In this document: positions 35,288-44,618 of the stretch, one piece after another | Layout of the letters: each line of letters begins with the position of its first letter | Numbering within the stretch: the first letter of the stretch is position 1 | Assembly (NCBI RefSeq): GCF_000767465.1 | Contig: NZ_CP009295.1 | Location: 70,723-134,722 of the forward strand | Length of the DNA stretch: 64,000 nt | From: Novosphingobium pentaromativorans US6-1 | Lineage (GTDB): Bacteria; Pseudomonadota; Alphaproteobacteria; Sphingomonadales; Sphingomonadaceae | Reading direction: 5' to 3' | Position numbers and translations under genes: made by a program | Notes under the pieces: model-generated | What the model was told of the DNA's origin: nothing | Databases searched by the model: none | Seen by the model: the letters and a program-made list of their open reading frames with translations, nothing else

Positions 35288-36541
35288 ATGACCAAATTCA
35301 CAGATGATATCGAGCGGTTGACCAGTAACGGTACATTCGACTCAGCCTGGTATATTAAACGGTATCCCGACGTTTTGGACAGCGGCATGACGCCGATAGA
35401 ACATTACGTCAGGATAGGTCAGTGCATCGGGCGCAAGCCCAATGGCCGGGAAGAGCGTTCTTGGCAGCAGCCGGAGGCAAATGGGCCCGCAACTGCAGCG
35501 AGAACTGCAGCGCCGGTCTGGCCACCACTTCCGGAGAGCGACGACACCAATCCGTACAAGCAATATGAGGCAGACATCTTCGCCAAGCTGGACGCCCTGT
35601 CCCGCCGGGAAAAGCTTCCCATCGATGTAGAGATCGATACCAACTATACAGGTCCGGCACATTTGACGCCGTTCGATTCCTTTACCTCGGCGCGAGAGCG
35701 CGAAATTAGCGTTCGCCAGACGGTCAAAATGTTGCAGCTCGGCATCGTCGCCGTTAATCCTAGGCCCGGTGTCCATGCGGCCCGGGAGAAAAATGGAGAT
35801 TTCATCCGCTATCCCAGCATCGCGGCCGAGGGCGACATGGTGGAACAAGTTCCCCCCTCGATGCTGATCCATATCCATGCGTTCTACCCCGACATCCTGG
35901 AAGAAATGCTCGGCCGCTTCGTCGGTCCGGCGCATCAAGCTCGTTTCCTCATCACGACGACGACGCAAAAGAACCATGAAGCGGTGAGCCGCATTGTGGA
36001 GGAGCAGGCATTCTCTAGAGCGCGGGTCATCCGGACCGAGAACAACGGCCGCGATGTCGGCCCATTTCTCGACCACGTGATCGACCATGCCGGCGACGGC
36101 GACGTGATCTGCCATGTTCACACCAAGAAGAGCCCGGACGTGGGCGGCAGCTACGGTGAAAAGTGGCGCAAGAGCCTGTATGGAACTTTGTTGACGCAGA
36201 CCGCGATGGATGCCTTCCAGGACAGAAATCTGGGTCTGCTGTTCCCCGACTTTTCTCGTAGCGTCGGATGGGGGAAGAACCGCGCGTTCTGCGAGGCCAT
36301 GGCAGAAAAGCTAGACATGCAGCTCAGGGCGCATCCCGGCCCTATACCCGTTGGTAACATGTTCATCGCCCGTGTCGAGGTCGCCAGAATGATGCGAGGG
36401 GCGACGCAGGGCATGCAATGGCCGCGCGAGCCTGTGCCTTACGATGGGTCGGTGCTTCACGCCATCGAACGCATGTGGCCCTTGGTGTGCGAGCGTGCGG
36501 GCCTGAGCTGGTCCGCGATCCATGCACGGTCGATCTCTTGA
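35288..36541 (+). CDS. Rhamnan synthesis protein F (RgpF)-like protein with N-terminal PDV repeat
   Basis: A 417-residue protein. It starts with a PDV repeat (FDSAWYIKRYPDVLDSGMTPIEHYV). The core (about 195-410) has the RgpF pattern: LIHIHAFYPDILEEML, ENNGRDVGPFLDHV, VICHVHTKKSPD..G..WRKSLYGTLL and GNMFIARVEVARMM. RgpF-family proteins take part in rhamnose-containing polysaccharide synthesis. It lies 11 bases after the methyltransferase/coiled-coil gene and upstream of rmlCBDA, fitting a rhamnose-containing glycan. Confidence 0.85.
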   Translation: MTKFTDDIERLTSNGTFDSAWYIKRYPDVLDSGMTPIEHYVRIGQCIGRKPNGREERSWQQPEANGPATAARTAAPVWPPLPESDDTNPYKQYEADIFAKLDALSRREKLPIDVEIDTNYTGPAHLTPFDSFTSAREREISVRQTVKMLQLGIVAVNPRPGVHAAREKNGDFIRYPSIAAEGDMVEQVPPSMLIHIHAFYPDILEEMLGRFVGPAHQARFLITTTTQKNHEAVSRIVEEQAFSRARVIRTENNGRDVGPFLDHVIDHAGDGDVICHVHTKKSPDVGGSYGEKWRKSLYGTLLTQTAMDAFQDRNLGLLFPDFSRSVGWGKNRAFCEAMAEKLDMQLRAHPGPIPVGNMFIARVEVARMMRGATQGMQWPREPVPYDGSVLHAIERMWPLVCERAGLSWSAIHARSIS

Positions 36542-36668
36542 CGGGCCTGCGGGCGGCTCCTGCAAAATCGGCCGCTAATTTCCAATGGCTGGGTCGACCG
36601 CCATTGCAAGCTTCCAAAGGCTCATCTAAGGGCCTGCATTTACTTTATTGAAGGTGCCAGGCACTTAG

Positions 36669-37799
36669 ATGATGTGGTTTAGAGCACTTGTAGTGGTTTT
36701 GGTTGCCGGCCAACTGAGCGCCTGTGCGACCCTTCCCTCCAGTGGACCTACGGGGTCGCAGATCACCAGAGATTTGGAGCAATCACAAGGCGGGATCGGC
36801 CTTGTCGAGGTCACGAGCATGGACGCAGTGCCCAAAGTGCCCCACCGGACAGCCACACCGCTACCCGAATTGGCTCCGCCTCCGACTGACATGGTCGGTC
36901 CGGGGGACGTGCTGGAAGTATCCATTTACGAAGCTGGTGTTTCACTTTTCGGAGGAACGCAGTCGACGCTTGCGGCTCCCGCCTTCGATCCTTCCGCGAA
37001 AGTGCATACGCTTCCCCCAAGCCGGGTAAATGACGATGGTGACATCGTAATTCCCTATGCCGGACGTATCCATGTGGTCGGCAAGACGATCGACGAAATC
37101 CAGGACCAGATCCGCAGGTCTCTCCGCGGGTTGACTCAAAATCCGCAAGTTCTGGTAACCGCGCGCGACGTGATCACCAATTCCGTCATAGTCAGTGGTG
37201 AAGTAGCGCGGCCAGGCCGCCTCGTGCTGCAGACAAACCGCGAAACGCTGTCCGATATCGTTGCCTTGGCTGGCGGTTACCGAGGACGGGCGGCAGATCT
37301 CGATGTCAGAGTCATGCGCGGCCAGCATTCCACCGAACTGCCCTTAAGCGAACTGCTCGACAACCCGGCCTTGGACGTGCGCGCTTATCCAGGCGATCGT
37401 ATCGCCCTCATCAGCGATCCTCGGACGTTCACAATTTTAGGGGCGGCGGGGCGGATTGACCAGATCGCCTTAACCCATTCTAATATGACGCTGGCACAAG
37501 CCATCGCATCGGCAGGTGGACCGAACCCCAACCTTGGCGATCCAAAGGCCATCTTCGTATTCCGCTACGTCCCTGATGCCAATGGGCAGACAAAGCCTGT
37601 CGTCTATCACATCAACATGATGCAGGCAGGCTCGTTCTTTCTCGCGCAGCGCTTTGCCCTGCAAGATCGCGATGTGATCTATTTCGGAAACGCGCGAGCC
37701 AATCAGCCGAGCAAGCTCATCCAGCTGATCAGTCAGCTGTTCTCGCCCATCCTTACCGTGACGAGCACTGTTCAGGTGCTGCAGAACAGCAAAAACTAA
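36669..37799 (+). CDS. Polysaccharide export outer-membrane lipoprotein (Wza/GumB-like)
   Basis: A 376-residue lipoprotein: signal peptide 1-17 with lipobox LSAC (Cys18), a Poly_export domain (about 75-165, VGPGDVLEVSIYEAG, IPYAGRIHVVGKTIDEIQ) and SLBB domains (VSGEVARPGRLVLQ, ILGAAGRIDQIALTHSNMTLAQAIASAGG). It should form the outer-membrane exit channel for an exopolysaccharide or capsule. No Wzc/Wzx/Wzy genes are beside it, so these are presumably elsewhere. Confidence 0.93.
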   Translation: MMWFRALVVVLVAGQLSACATLPSSGPTGSQITRDLEQSQGGIGLVEVTSMDAVPKVPHRTATPLPELAPPPTDMVGPGDVLEVSIYEAGVSLFGGTQSTLAAPAFDPSAKVHTLPPSRVNDDGDIVIPYAGRIHVVGKTIDEIQDQIRRSLRGLTQNPQVLVTARDVITNSVIVSGEVARPGRLVLQTNRETLSDIVALAGGYRGRAADLDVRVMRGQHSTELPLSELLDNPALDVRAYPGDRIALISDPRTFTILGAAGRIDQIALTHSNMTLAQAIASAGGPNPNLGDPKAIFVFRYVPDANGQTKPVVYHINMMQAGSFFLAQRFALQDRDVIYFGNARANQPSKLIQLISQLFSPILTVTSTVQVLQNSKN

Positions 37800-37852
37800 C
37801 TCAACCGGGAAATAGCGGAGAAGCCGCTGTGCCAAGCTAACGAAGCGAGACC

Positions 37853-38416
37853 ATGGAAGTTCAACCCCTAGACCTTCTTGGCTTGAAGCTGATCATTCCC
37901 CGACACATAGGGGATGAGCGCGGGTATTTCGCTGAGACGTTCCGGACCGATGTCTTCGCGCGGGAATGCGGTGATTGGACTTTCGTGCAGGACAACGAAT
38001 CCCTCAGCGCACGAGCCGGCACCGTCCGCGGCCTGCATTTCCAGACCGAGCCGTACGCGCAGGGCAAGCTGGTGCGCTGCACTGCGGGCGCGCTGTTCGA
38101 CGTGGCAGTGGACATCCGCGCCGGTTCGCCCACCTACGGACAGTGGGTGGCAAAAACACTGACGCCGGAAAACGGCAGGCAGCTCTGGATTCCGGCCGGG
38201 TTCGCCCACGGGTTCTGCTCGCTCGAACCGAACACCGTAATCGCCTACAAGGTGACGGGCTACTACAGCGCCGAGTGCGACAAGGGCTTGGCGTGGGACG
38301 ATCCCGCCATTGGCATCGTGTGGCCCGACGTCGCGCATCCCGACACGCTTTCCTCCAAGGACCGGCAGCAGCCGCGCCTTTCCGAACTTCCCGCCTACTT
38401 CAGCTGGAGCGAATAA
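37853..38416 (+). CDS. rmlC: dTDP-4-dehydrorhamnose 3,5-epimerase
   Basis: A 187-residue cupin enzyme, third step of dTDP-L-rhamnose synthesis. Seen: [31 protein letters not shown] with the catalytic His, [24 protein letters not shown] and [14 protein letters not shown]. Normal length. It is first in an rmlC-B-D-A run, 2 bases before rmlB. Confidence 0.96.
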   Translation: MEVQPLDLLGLKLIIPRHIGDERGYFAETFRTDVFARECGDWTFVQDNESLSARAGTVRGLHFQTEPYAQGKLVRCTAGALFDVAVDIRAGSPTYGQWVAKTLTPENGRQLWIPAGFAHGFCSLEPNTVIAYKVTGYYSAECDKGLAWDDPAIGIVWPDVAHPDTLSSKDRQQPRLSELPAYFSWSE

Positions 38417-38418
38417 TA

Positions 38419-39480
38419 ATGCGCGTAATCGTGACCGGCGGGGCCGGCTTCATCGGCTCGGCCCTCGTACGCTATCTGATACTGGACAAGGGCTATGACG
38501 TCCTGACTATCGATGCCCTCACGTATGCTGGCTGCGAGGCCTCGCTAAAGGTTGTCGAGGGACGTAACAATCATCGCTTCCTGCAAGCCAACATCTGCGA
38601 TCGCGCGGCGATGGAAATGGCGATCGCGGACTTCCGCCCCGACCGCATCATGCACCTGGCCGCCGAAAGCCACGTCGACCGCTCGATCACGGGCGCTGCC
38701 GACTTCATCCAGACCAACGTGGTGGGCACCTTCACCCTGCTGGAGGCCGCGCGCGGATACTGGAACGGGCTTGATGCCGATGCCAAGGCGGCCTTCCGTT
38801 TCCTCCACGTCTCGACCGACGAGGTCTACGGATCGCTTGGCGATGAAGGGCTGTTCGAGGAAACGACTCCCTACGATCCCAGCTCCCCTTATTCGGCCTC
38901 CAAGGCAGCGTCGGACCATCTGGCTAAGGCATGGGAACGCACGTACGGGATGCCCATCGTGGTGTCGAACTGCTCGAACAATTACGGTCCCTACCACTTC
39001 CCCGAAAAGCTTATCCCGCTCACTATTCTCAACGCGCTCGCCGGCAAGCCACTGCCCGTTTACGGCAAGGGCGACAACGTGCGCGACTGGCTGTATGTGG
39101 ACGACCATGCCCGCGCGCTCGACATCATCATCGAGAAGGGCCGTGTGGGCGAAACCTACAACGTGGGCGGTCGCAACGAGCGCCGGAACATCGACGTGGT
39201 ACGCCGCATCTGCGCCGTGCTTGACGAACTGTTGCCGGGCGACGCCCCGCGCGAGAACCTGATCGAGTTCGTCACCGACCGCCCGGGGCACGACGCGCGC
39301 TACGCCATAGACGCGACCAAGTTGGAAAACGAACTGGGCTGGCGCGCTGCCGAGAATTTCGACACGGGCATCGAGAAGACGGTGCGCTGGTATCTGGAAA
39401 ACGAATGGTGGTGGGGCCCGCTGCGTGAGCGCTATGACGGGCAGAGGCTCGGCCTTTCCTTCGCGAAGGCGCCTGCGTGA
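38419..39480 (+). CDS. rmlB: dTDP-glucose 4,6-dehydratase
   Basis: 353 residues from [16 protein letters not shown]; the ATG at 38419 follows rmlC by 2 bases and begins exactly at the NAD-binding GGAGFIG. Also seen: [23 protein letters not shown], the catalytic YSASK and [15 protein letters not shown]. Converts dTDP-glucose to the 4-keto-6-deoxy sugar. The frame open upstream to 37975 overlaps rmlC and is spurious. Confidence 0.97.
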   Translation: MRVIVTGGAGFIGSALVRYLILDKGYDVLTIDALTYAGCEASLKVVEGRNNHRFLQANICDRAAMEMAIADFRPDRIMHLAAESHVDRSITGAADFIQTNVVGTFTLLEAARGYWNGLDADAKAAFRFLHVSTDEVYGSLGDEGLFEETTPYDPSSPYSASKAASDHLAKAWERTYGMPIVVSNCSNNYGPYHFPEKLIPLTILNALAGKPLPVYGKGDNVRDWLYVDDHARALDIIIEKGRVGETYNVGGRNERRNIDVVRRICAVLDELLPGDAPRENLIEFVTDRPGHDARYAIDATKLENELGWRAAENFDTGIEKTVRWYLENEWWWGPLRERYDGQRLGLSFAKAPA

Positions 39481-40367
39481 GGATCGCCGTCACCGGCAAG
39501 TTGGGCCAGGTGGTCACCGCGCTGATCGAGCGCGGTAGCGCCGCTGGGCACGATGTCGTCGCACTGGGGCGGCCGGAGATTGACCTGGCCGACCCCGCAT
39601 CGGTCGCCCGTGCTCTGGAATCGACAGCGCCCGACGTGGTGGTTTCGGCCGCTGCCTATACAGCGGTCGACAAGGCGGAGAGCGAGGCGGACCTAGCGCA
39701 TGCCGTCAACGGTGCGGGCGCATGCGCGGTGGCACGCTCGGCCAAGGCGCTGGGCGTGCCGGTAATCCATCTTTCCACCGACTATGTATTCGATGGTAAG
39801 CTGGACCGGCCTTACCGGGAAAGCGACCCGACCGGCCCCACCGGCGTCTATGGCGCTTCCAAGCTGGCTGGTGAGCAGGCGGTGCTAAAGGAGCATGGCG
39901 GCAATGCCGCGATTCTTCGCGTGGCGTGGGTATACAGCCCATTCGGGACCAACTTCGTCAAGACGATGCTGCGCCTCGCAGGGGACCGGGATGAGGTGTC
40001 GGTGGTGGCAGACCAAGTGGGTAATCCCACCAGCGCACTCGACATTGCCGATGGTATTCTTTTGGTAGCCGCAAACCTCGTCGCCAGTGACGATCCGGCC
40101 CTGCGTGGCATGTTCCACATGACCGCGCGTGGAGAGGCGAGCTGGGCGGACTTCGCGGAGGCTATCTTCGCAGCCTCTGCCTCCATCGGTGGACCGTTCG
40201 CAACGGTGCGGCGGATCACCACCGCCGACTATCCCACGCCCGCCACGCGGCCCGCGAATTCGCGCCTCGACGGCACGCGGATCGCCGCTGTCCACGGCGT
40301 GTCTTTGCCCGACTGGCAAGGCGCACTTACCACCGTCGTCACACGCCTAAACGAAGGCTCCGCCTGA
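39477..40367 (+). CDS. rmlD: dTDP-4-dehydrorhamnose reductase
   Basis: 296 residues, GTG start overlapping the rmlB stop (GTGA). Seen: [46 protein letters not shown] (YxxxK) and the [18 protein letters not shown] block. Last step of dTDP-L-rhamnose synthesis. Normal length. Confidence 0.96.
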   Translation: MRIAVTGKLGQVVTALIERGSAAGHDVVALGRPEIDLADPASVARALESTAPDVVVSAAAYTAVDKAESEADLAHAVNGAGACAVARSAKALGVPVIHLSTDYVFDGKLDRPYRESDPTGPTGVYGASKLAGEQAVLKEHGGNAAILRVAWVYSPFGTNFVKTMLRLAGDRDEVSVVADQVGNPTSALDIADGILLVAANLVASDDPALRGMFHMTARGEASWADFAEAIFAASASIGGPFATVRRITTADYPTPATRPANSRLDGTRIAAVHGVSLPDWQGALTTVVTRLNEGSA

Positions 40368-40410
40368 TTGACGAGAATCCCCTGAAAGCAAGTAAACAAG
40401 GAACCGAGAC

Positions 40411-41280
40411 GTGAAGGGCATCATTCTGGCCGGTGGCAGCGGCACGCGGCTTTATCCCATGACGCTGTCGACCTCGAAGCAGCTTATGCCGGTCTACGAC
40501 AAGCCGATGATCTATTACCCCCTCAGCACGCTGATGCTGGCGGGTATCCGCGAAGTGCTGATCATCTCCACCCCGCGTGACCTGCCCGCGTTCCAAAGTC
40601 TGCTGGGTGATGGCTCGCAGTGGGGGATGACGTTCGAATATGCCGAGCAGCCCAGCCCGGACGGGCTGGCGCAGGCCTATGTGATCGGTGCCGATTTTAT
40701 CGGCGGAGAACCCTCGGCGCTGATCCTGGGCGACAACATCTATCACGGCCATGGCCTGCCCGAACTGCTGTCCAGCGCATCCTCGCGCAAGACCGGCGCC
40801 AGCGTGTTCGCCTATCACGTCCACGATCCCGAGCGTTATGGCGTGGTCGCCTTCGACGAGACGATGAAGGCCGTCTCGATCGAGGAAAAGCCAGAACAGC
40901 CACAGTCCAACTGGGCGGTCACGGGCCTGTATTTCTACGATGCGCAGGTGGTGGAAATTGCTGCGAACCTCGAGCCCTCCCCGCGCGGAGAGCTCGAGAT
41001 CACCGACGTCAACCGCGTCTATCTGGAGCGCGGTGAACTGTCGGTGGAGATCATGGGCCGCGGTTACGCATGGCTTGATACCGGCACCCCCGACAGCCTG
41101 CTCGACGCAGCCGAGTTCGTCCGCGTACTGGAAAAGCGCCAGGGCTTCAAGATCGCCAGCCCCGAGGAAATCGCCTTTCGCCAGGGCTTCATCGACGCAG
41201 CCGGAATGGATCGCGCGATTGGCAAGCTGGGTAAGTCTGATTACGGTCGATATCTGCGCGGGATCTTGGCTGAAACTTAA
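40411..41280 (+). CDS. rmlA: Glucose-1-phosphate thymidylyltransferase
   Basis: 289 residues, GTG start. Seen: [69 protein letters not shown] and [17 protein letters not shown]. First step of dTDP-rhamnose synthesis, here the last gene of rmlCBDA, followed by a strong terminator. Confidence 0.97.
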   Translation: MKGIILAGGSGTRLYPMTLSTSKQLMPVYDKPMIYYPLSTLMLAGIREVLIISTPRDLPAFQSLLGDGSQWGMTFEYAEQPSPDGLAQAYVIGADFIGGEPSALILGDNIYHGHGLPELLSSASSRKTGASVFAYHVHDPERYGVVAFDETMKAVSIEEKPEQPQSNWAVTGLYFYDAQVVEIAANLEPSPRGELEITDVNRVYLERGELSVEIMGRGYAWLDTGTPDSLLDAAEFVRVLEKRQGFKIASPEEIAFRQGFIDAAGMDRAIGKLGKSDYGRYLRGILAET

Positions 41281-41297
41281 ATCTAAGCGTTCGCGAT

Positions 41298-41333
41298 AAA
41301 GGATGCCAGATAGATATCCATCTGGCATCCTTT
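41298..41333 (+). terminator. Rho-independent terminator after rmlA
   Basis: A 14-bp perfect stem (AAAGGATGCCAGAT / ATCTGGCATCCTTT) with an 8-base loop, 17 bases after the rmlA stop; the 3' arm ends in TTT followed by CT. It should end the plus-strand rml transcript. Confidence 0.88.
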
Positions 41334-41617
41334 CTAAACGTCTTAAAGCGCAGCTCTCGTATTACAACAGGGCGTCGCAGTTCCACTACGGCCGAGCCGG
41401 ATGCGGTAGTTTGTTGAAAGTTCACCAGTACCAATAGGCGTGTCGCTCCATGATCGTCCCATATCCAATTAACGTAAGTGGTGTTCTCAGGCCACGTCGA
41501 TCCAAGGCATGAGTTCGCCGACACGTTTGTCTGGATACCCGTTAGCAAGCTTGGTAAGCGCCTTTGTCAGCCAGAGGCTCAACGATTAGTACCGGTCCGA
41601 AAGATCAAAGAAACTAG
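41334..41617. other. Spacer between the rmlA terminator and the IS1380 element
   Basis: About 280 bases without a convincing gene. A minus-strand frame at 41189-41548 has no start or domain that I trust. The last four bases (41614-41617, CTAG) are the left copy of the IS target duplication. Confidence 0.5.
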
Positions 41618-43260
41618 CCGTTGTTATTCACCGGAGCGCGATATGAGGTTGGCGGAAGTGGCGTAAAGCACTGTTCTGAAGTAGGAAATTGGTTGTCGAC
41701 ACCATTCCTAATCAGGACAGAAAATGCCACAAGCCACACCCGCCAGCAGCGAGGTTAGCGCGCGCCGATTTTCGTTTCCAGCCATCGGGCGCAAGAAAGT
41801 GAGCGCGGCGTTCGACGGAGGCCGATTGACCTCGGACGGCGGAGTTCTGCTACTGGCGCAGGCGGAGCGCGAGATGCGGATTTGCGCACAGCTCGCCGGC
41901 TGCATTGCCGATCCGCGCGCCCCCTCTCGGGTGATCCATGCACTGGACGACATCCTGCGGGCACGGGTCCTGGCGATCTGCTGCGGCTACGAAGATGCCG
42001 ACGACCTTGATGCTCTGCGCGATGATCCCGGCTTCCGCCTGGCGCTGGGCAAGCTGCCGGGGGCGGGCGCGGGCCTTGCCAGCCAACCGACCATGAGCCG
42101 CTGGGAAAACGCGCCGTCCACGCGCGAACTGGCGCACATGATGCAGGTCATGATTGGCATCTACTGCGCCAGCTATCCCAAGCCGCCCAAGGCGGTGACG
42201 TTGGATGTTGATGACACCTGCGATGTCGTTCATGGCTACCAGCAGCTGTCGTTCTGGAATGGTCATCACGGCGAGCGCTGCTTCCTGCCGATCCATGTCT
42301 ACGACACTGCGACCGGCCGGCCGGTCGCGATGCTGCTGCGCACCGGCAAGACACCTTCGGGCGCGGAGGCCGCAGGGCATATTCGCCGCCTCGTCCGGCA
42401 TATCCGTCGACACTGGCCGGAAACGCACATCACCATCCGCGGCGATGGGCACTATGGCCGCCCCGAGGTCATGGCCTTCTGCGAGGCGGCCGGCGTCGAC
42501 TATGTGTTTGGTCTGCCGACCAACGCTGCGTTGCGCGCCGATCCGGTAATCGTCGCGGCCGCCGATGCCTGTGCGGTCAAGCGCGCCGAAGAAGGCCGGG
42601 TAATCCTGCGCCACTATGCAGAGACCCACTATGGCGCGAAAAGCTGGAAGTGCCAGCGCCGCGTCGCCGCCCGGATCGAGGCGAGCATGCTCGGCATGGA
42701 CATCCGGTATGTCGTCACCTCCCTGGCAGGCGGCTCCGCCGAGCACATCTACGACACGCTCTACTGTGCTCGCGGCCAGGCCGAGAACCTCATCAAGATG
42801 CACAAGACCCAGCTTGCCAGCGACCGCACCTCGTGCCGCTCGGCCAATGCCAACCAGATGCGCCTCATCCTCCACACCGCCGCCTACTGGCTGATGTGGC
42901 GCATCCGACAAACCATCCCGAAAGCCGCGTCGCTGGCCACTGCAGAGTTCGCGACCTTGCGCCTGCGGCTCATAAAGGTCGCCGCCCGCGTCATCGAAAC
43001 CGCCACGCGCATACGCGTCGCCTTCGCCTCAGCATGCCCTGACGCCAGCACGTTCCGCGCCGTCGCCGCCGGGGTCAGGCTCGCACCGACATAGCCAACG
43101 CGGCCGCGCCGCCGAGATGCCGATCCTGCCCTTCAACCCCGCAAACCTATCGAACACCCGCGGTGAAAAAGACGCAGCGAACCGGCTCGCCCCCTTCACT
43201 CTGCAAGCCCAAACTCAGCACCAGCGCTCACGGAAATAGAGATCCGGTGAATAGGACGGG
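41618..43260 (+). mobile_element. IS1380-family insertion sequence, 1643 bp
   Basis: Left end CCGTTGTTATTCACCGGA and right end (reverse complement) CCCGTCCTATTCACCGGA are inverted repeats, identical over TATTCACCGGA. The element is flanked by direct CTAG at 41614-41617 and 43261-43264, a 4-bp duplication as expected for the family. One intact transposase gene. It sits in or beside a dioxygenase gene, of which only the 3' part remains to the right. Confidence 0.92.
41724..43094 (+). CDS. IS1380-family transposase
   Basis: A 456-residue DDE transposase, uninterrupted. Seen: FDGGRLTSDGGVLLLAQAE near the N-terminus, SQPTMSRWENAPS, the first catalytic Asp in TLDVDDTCDVVHG, a second in TIRGDGHYGRPEV, and YCARGQAENLIKMHK with the Glu. 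These are the IS1380 signatures. Element ends are about 105 bases upstream and 165 bases downstream. Confidence 0.95.
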   Translation: MPQATPASSEVSARRFSFPAIGRKKVSAAFDGGRLTSDGGVLLLAQAEREMRICAQLAGCIADPRAPSRVIHALDDILRARVLAICCGYEDADDLDALRDDPGFRLALGKLPGAGAGLASQPTMSRWENAPSTRELAHMMQVMIGIYCASYPKPPKAVTLDVDDTCDVVHGYQQLSFWNGHHGERCFLPIHVYDTATGRPVAMLLRTGKTPSGAEAAGHIRRLVRHIRRHWPETHITIRGDGHYGRPEVMAFCEAAGVDYVFGLPTNAALRADPVIVAAADACAVKRAEEGRVILRHYAETHYGAKSWKCQRRVAARIEASMLGMDIRYVVTSLAGGSAEHIYDTLYCARGQAENLIKMHKTQLASDRTSCRSANANQMRLILHTAAYWLMWRIRQTIPKAASLATAEFATLRLRLIKVAARVIETATRIRVAFASACPDASTFRAVAAGVRLAPT

Positions 43261-43264
43261 CTAG

Positions 43265-43749
43265 GCTGTCCCGCCATCATCGCTTCCGCTCACAAGGATA
43301 CCGCGTACGTCAAGGTCGACTGCAATCCGATGTCAATGATGGCGACGTGGGTTGCGCTGGAAGATGTCAGTGAAGGAACGGGCGAACTCGAATACTTTGT
43401 CGGCAGTCATCGTTCGCCTGACTATGTTTTCGGCTCTCTATCGAAGTGGATAGAAGCCGCGCCTTGCGAGCATAATGACTTCCTCGCCGCCCTTCACGCA
43501 AATGCCGAAACTTACGGCTATGCGCGTTCAAGATTCTTACCCAAGGCTGGCGATGTGCTCATCTGGCATGCAGATCTGGCGCATGGTGGAAGTGCGGTGA
43601 CCAAACCCGGCCTCACCCGCCGCAGTCTAGTCACACACTATACGGCCGCCAGACATGCGCCTTACTACAGACGTTGGTCGAAGTTCCCCACCAACGAGTG
43701 TAACGGTGTAGAGTTTGTATCCAGCTACTCAGACGTCACCAGCGCCTGA
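43265..43749 (+). pseudogene. Phytanoyl-CoA dioxygenase-family protein, N-terminus lost at the IS1380 element
   Basis: The frame is open from the IS edge. Visible are HKDTAY (the Fe-binding HxD), WVALEDVSEGTGELEYFVGSH, WHADLAHGGS (distal His) and RRSLVTHYTA (2-oxoglutarate Arg), the core of a non-haem Fe(II)/2-oxoglutarate dioxygenase. The ATG at 43330 lies after the HxD motif, so a product from it would be dead. About 100 N-terminal residues are missing, and joining across the IS through CTAG gives only a short open stretch on the left, so the gene was probably already damaged. Confidence 0.8.
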
Positions 43750-43832
43750 TTGAGGTAGCGCGCCGCCGCTTGTTAGTCCATCAGTGGCGGCAGCGTCGTC
43801 GTCATCTTGCATGAAGGTAAGGTTCTGTTCGC

Positions 43833-44618
43833 TTAGTGTAGGTCGAGCCAAGAAAACCGCTTCTTCATGTAAGCGCGCAGTTCAATATTGTTGTCGCCCC
43901 TGTTGGTCTGAGTTCTGAGCATCGATCTTTCATGCTGCCGGTATCTTGAAAGTATTTCGGGTATGTGAATGGCGATTTTTTTCTGTTCGATCATCCTGAG
44001 CCAGAGTTCGTAATCTTCCCAACCATGGCGAAGATTTTCGTACCCGTTCATAGCGAGCAGCGCGGATCGGCGAAACATTGCCATGGCATCAATGAAATTG
44101 CCGTGGATCAGCCCTTCCTTGATGAATACACCAGCGCCGATCACGTCCCTTCTGCCTTCGAATACTTCGATCAGGCTGTACGCCGCGTCTGCCTCAGGTC
44201 TAGCTTCTAAAGCCTGGACATGCTTTTCCACACAGCGTGGATAGACTATGTTGTCCGCATCAAGCATGAAGCAGTATTCTGATCTGCTGTAATTTATTCC
44301 GGTATTGCGGGTTATTGACAGTTTGGAATTTTTACTGTTTTTCAGGAGCGTCAAGCCTTTACGGCCGGTTTGCATTTTCATCCATTTTAAAACCGTTTCA
44401 ACGGATTGATCTGTGCTACAGTCGTCCACCACGAGGATCATCACATCGTCAGTGGATTGCGCCGCTGCTGACTGCAGTGCCTGTTCGATGTGATGGGCGT
44501 AATTGTATAGGGGTATGATGATAGTCGTCTGGGATTGTCGGTTGCCGCGTTCAAACAGCACCTCGGCATCCTGAACCAGCATTCCCTCCGCTGATGCGGT
44601 ATAGCTATTCTTCCTCAC
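43833..44618 (-). CDS. Glycosyltransferase family 2
   Basis: About 261 residues from a GTG at 44618 that overlaps the preceding stop (GTGA); an ATG at 44582 is an alternative. GT-A fold: TTIIIPLYNYAHHIEQALQSAAAQS, ILVVDDCSTDQSVETV, the DXD-like MLDADNIVYPRCV and GWEDYELWLRMIE, which is the acceptor/metal region. No membrane segment, so a soluble or peripheral enzyme using a nucleotide sugar. The longer frame to 44858 lies inside the upstream gene and is rejected. Confidence 0.9.
   Translation of the reverse strand: MRKNSYTASAEGMLVQDAEVLFERGNRQSQTTIIIPLYNYAHHIEQALQSAAAQSTDDVMILVVDDCSTDQSVETVLKWMKMQTGRKGLTLLKNSKNSKLSITRNTGINYSRSEYCFMLDADNIVYPRCVEKHVQALEARPEADAAYSLIEVFEGRRDVIGAGVFIKEGLIHGNFIDAMAMFRRSALLAMNGYENLRHGWEDYELWLRMIEQKKIAIHIPEILSRYRQHERSMLRTQTNRGDNNIELRAYMKKRFSWLDLH

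Noticed and set aside
37975..38418. Upstream extension of the rmlB frame through rmlC
   Set aside because: It overlaps rmlC completely in another frame; the ATG at 38419 starts right at the NAD-binding motif.
41189..41548. Minus-strand frame of 119 codons between rmlA and the IS1380 element, with a faint resemblance to a glycoside-hydrolase C-terminal strand
   Set aside because: It runs through the rmlA 3' end and the rmlA terminator hairpin, and the resemblance is too short to name a gene.
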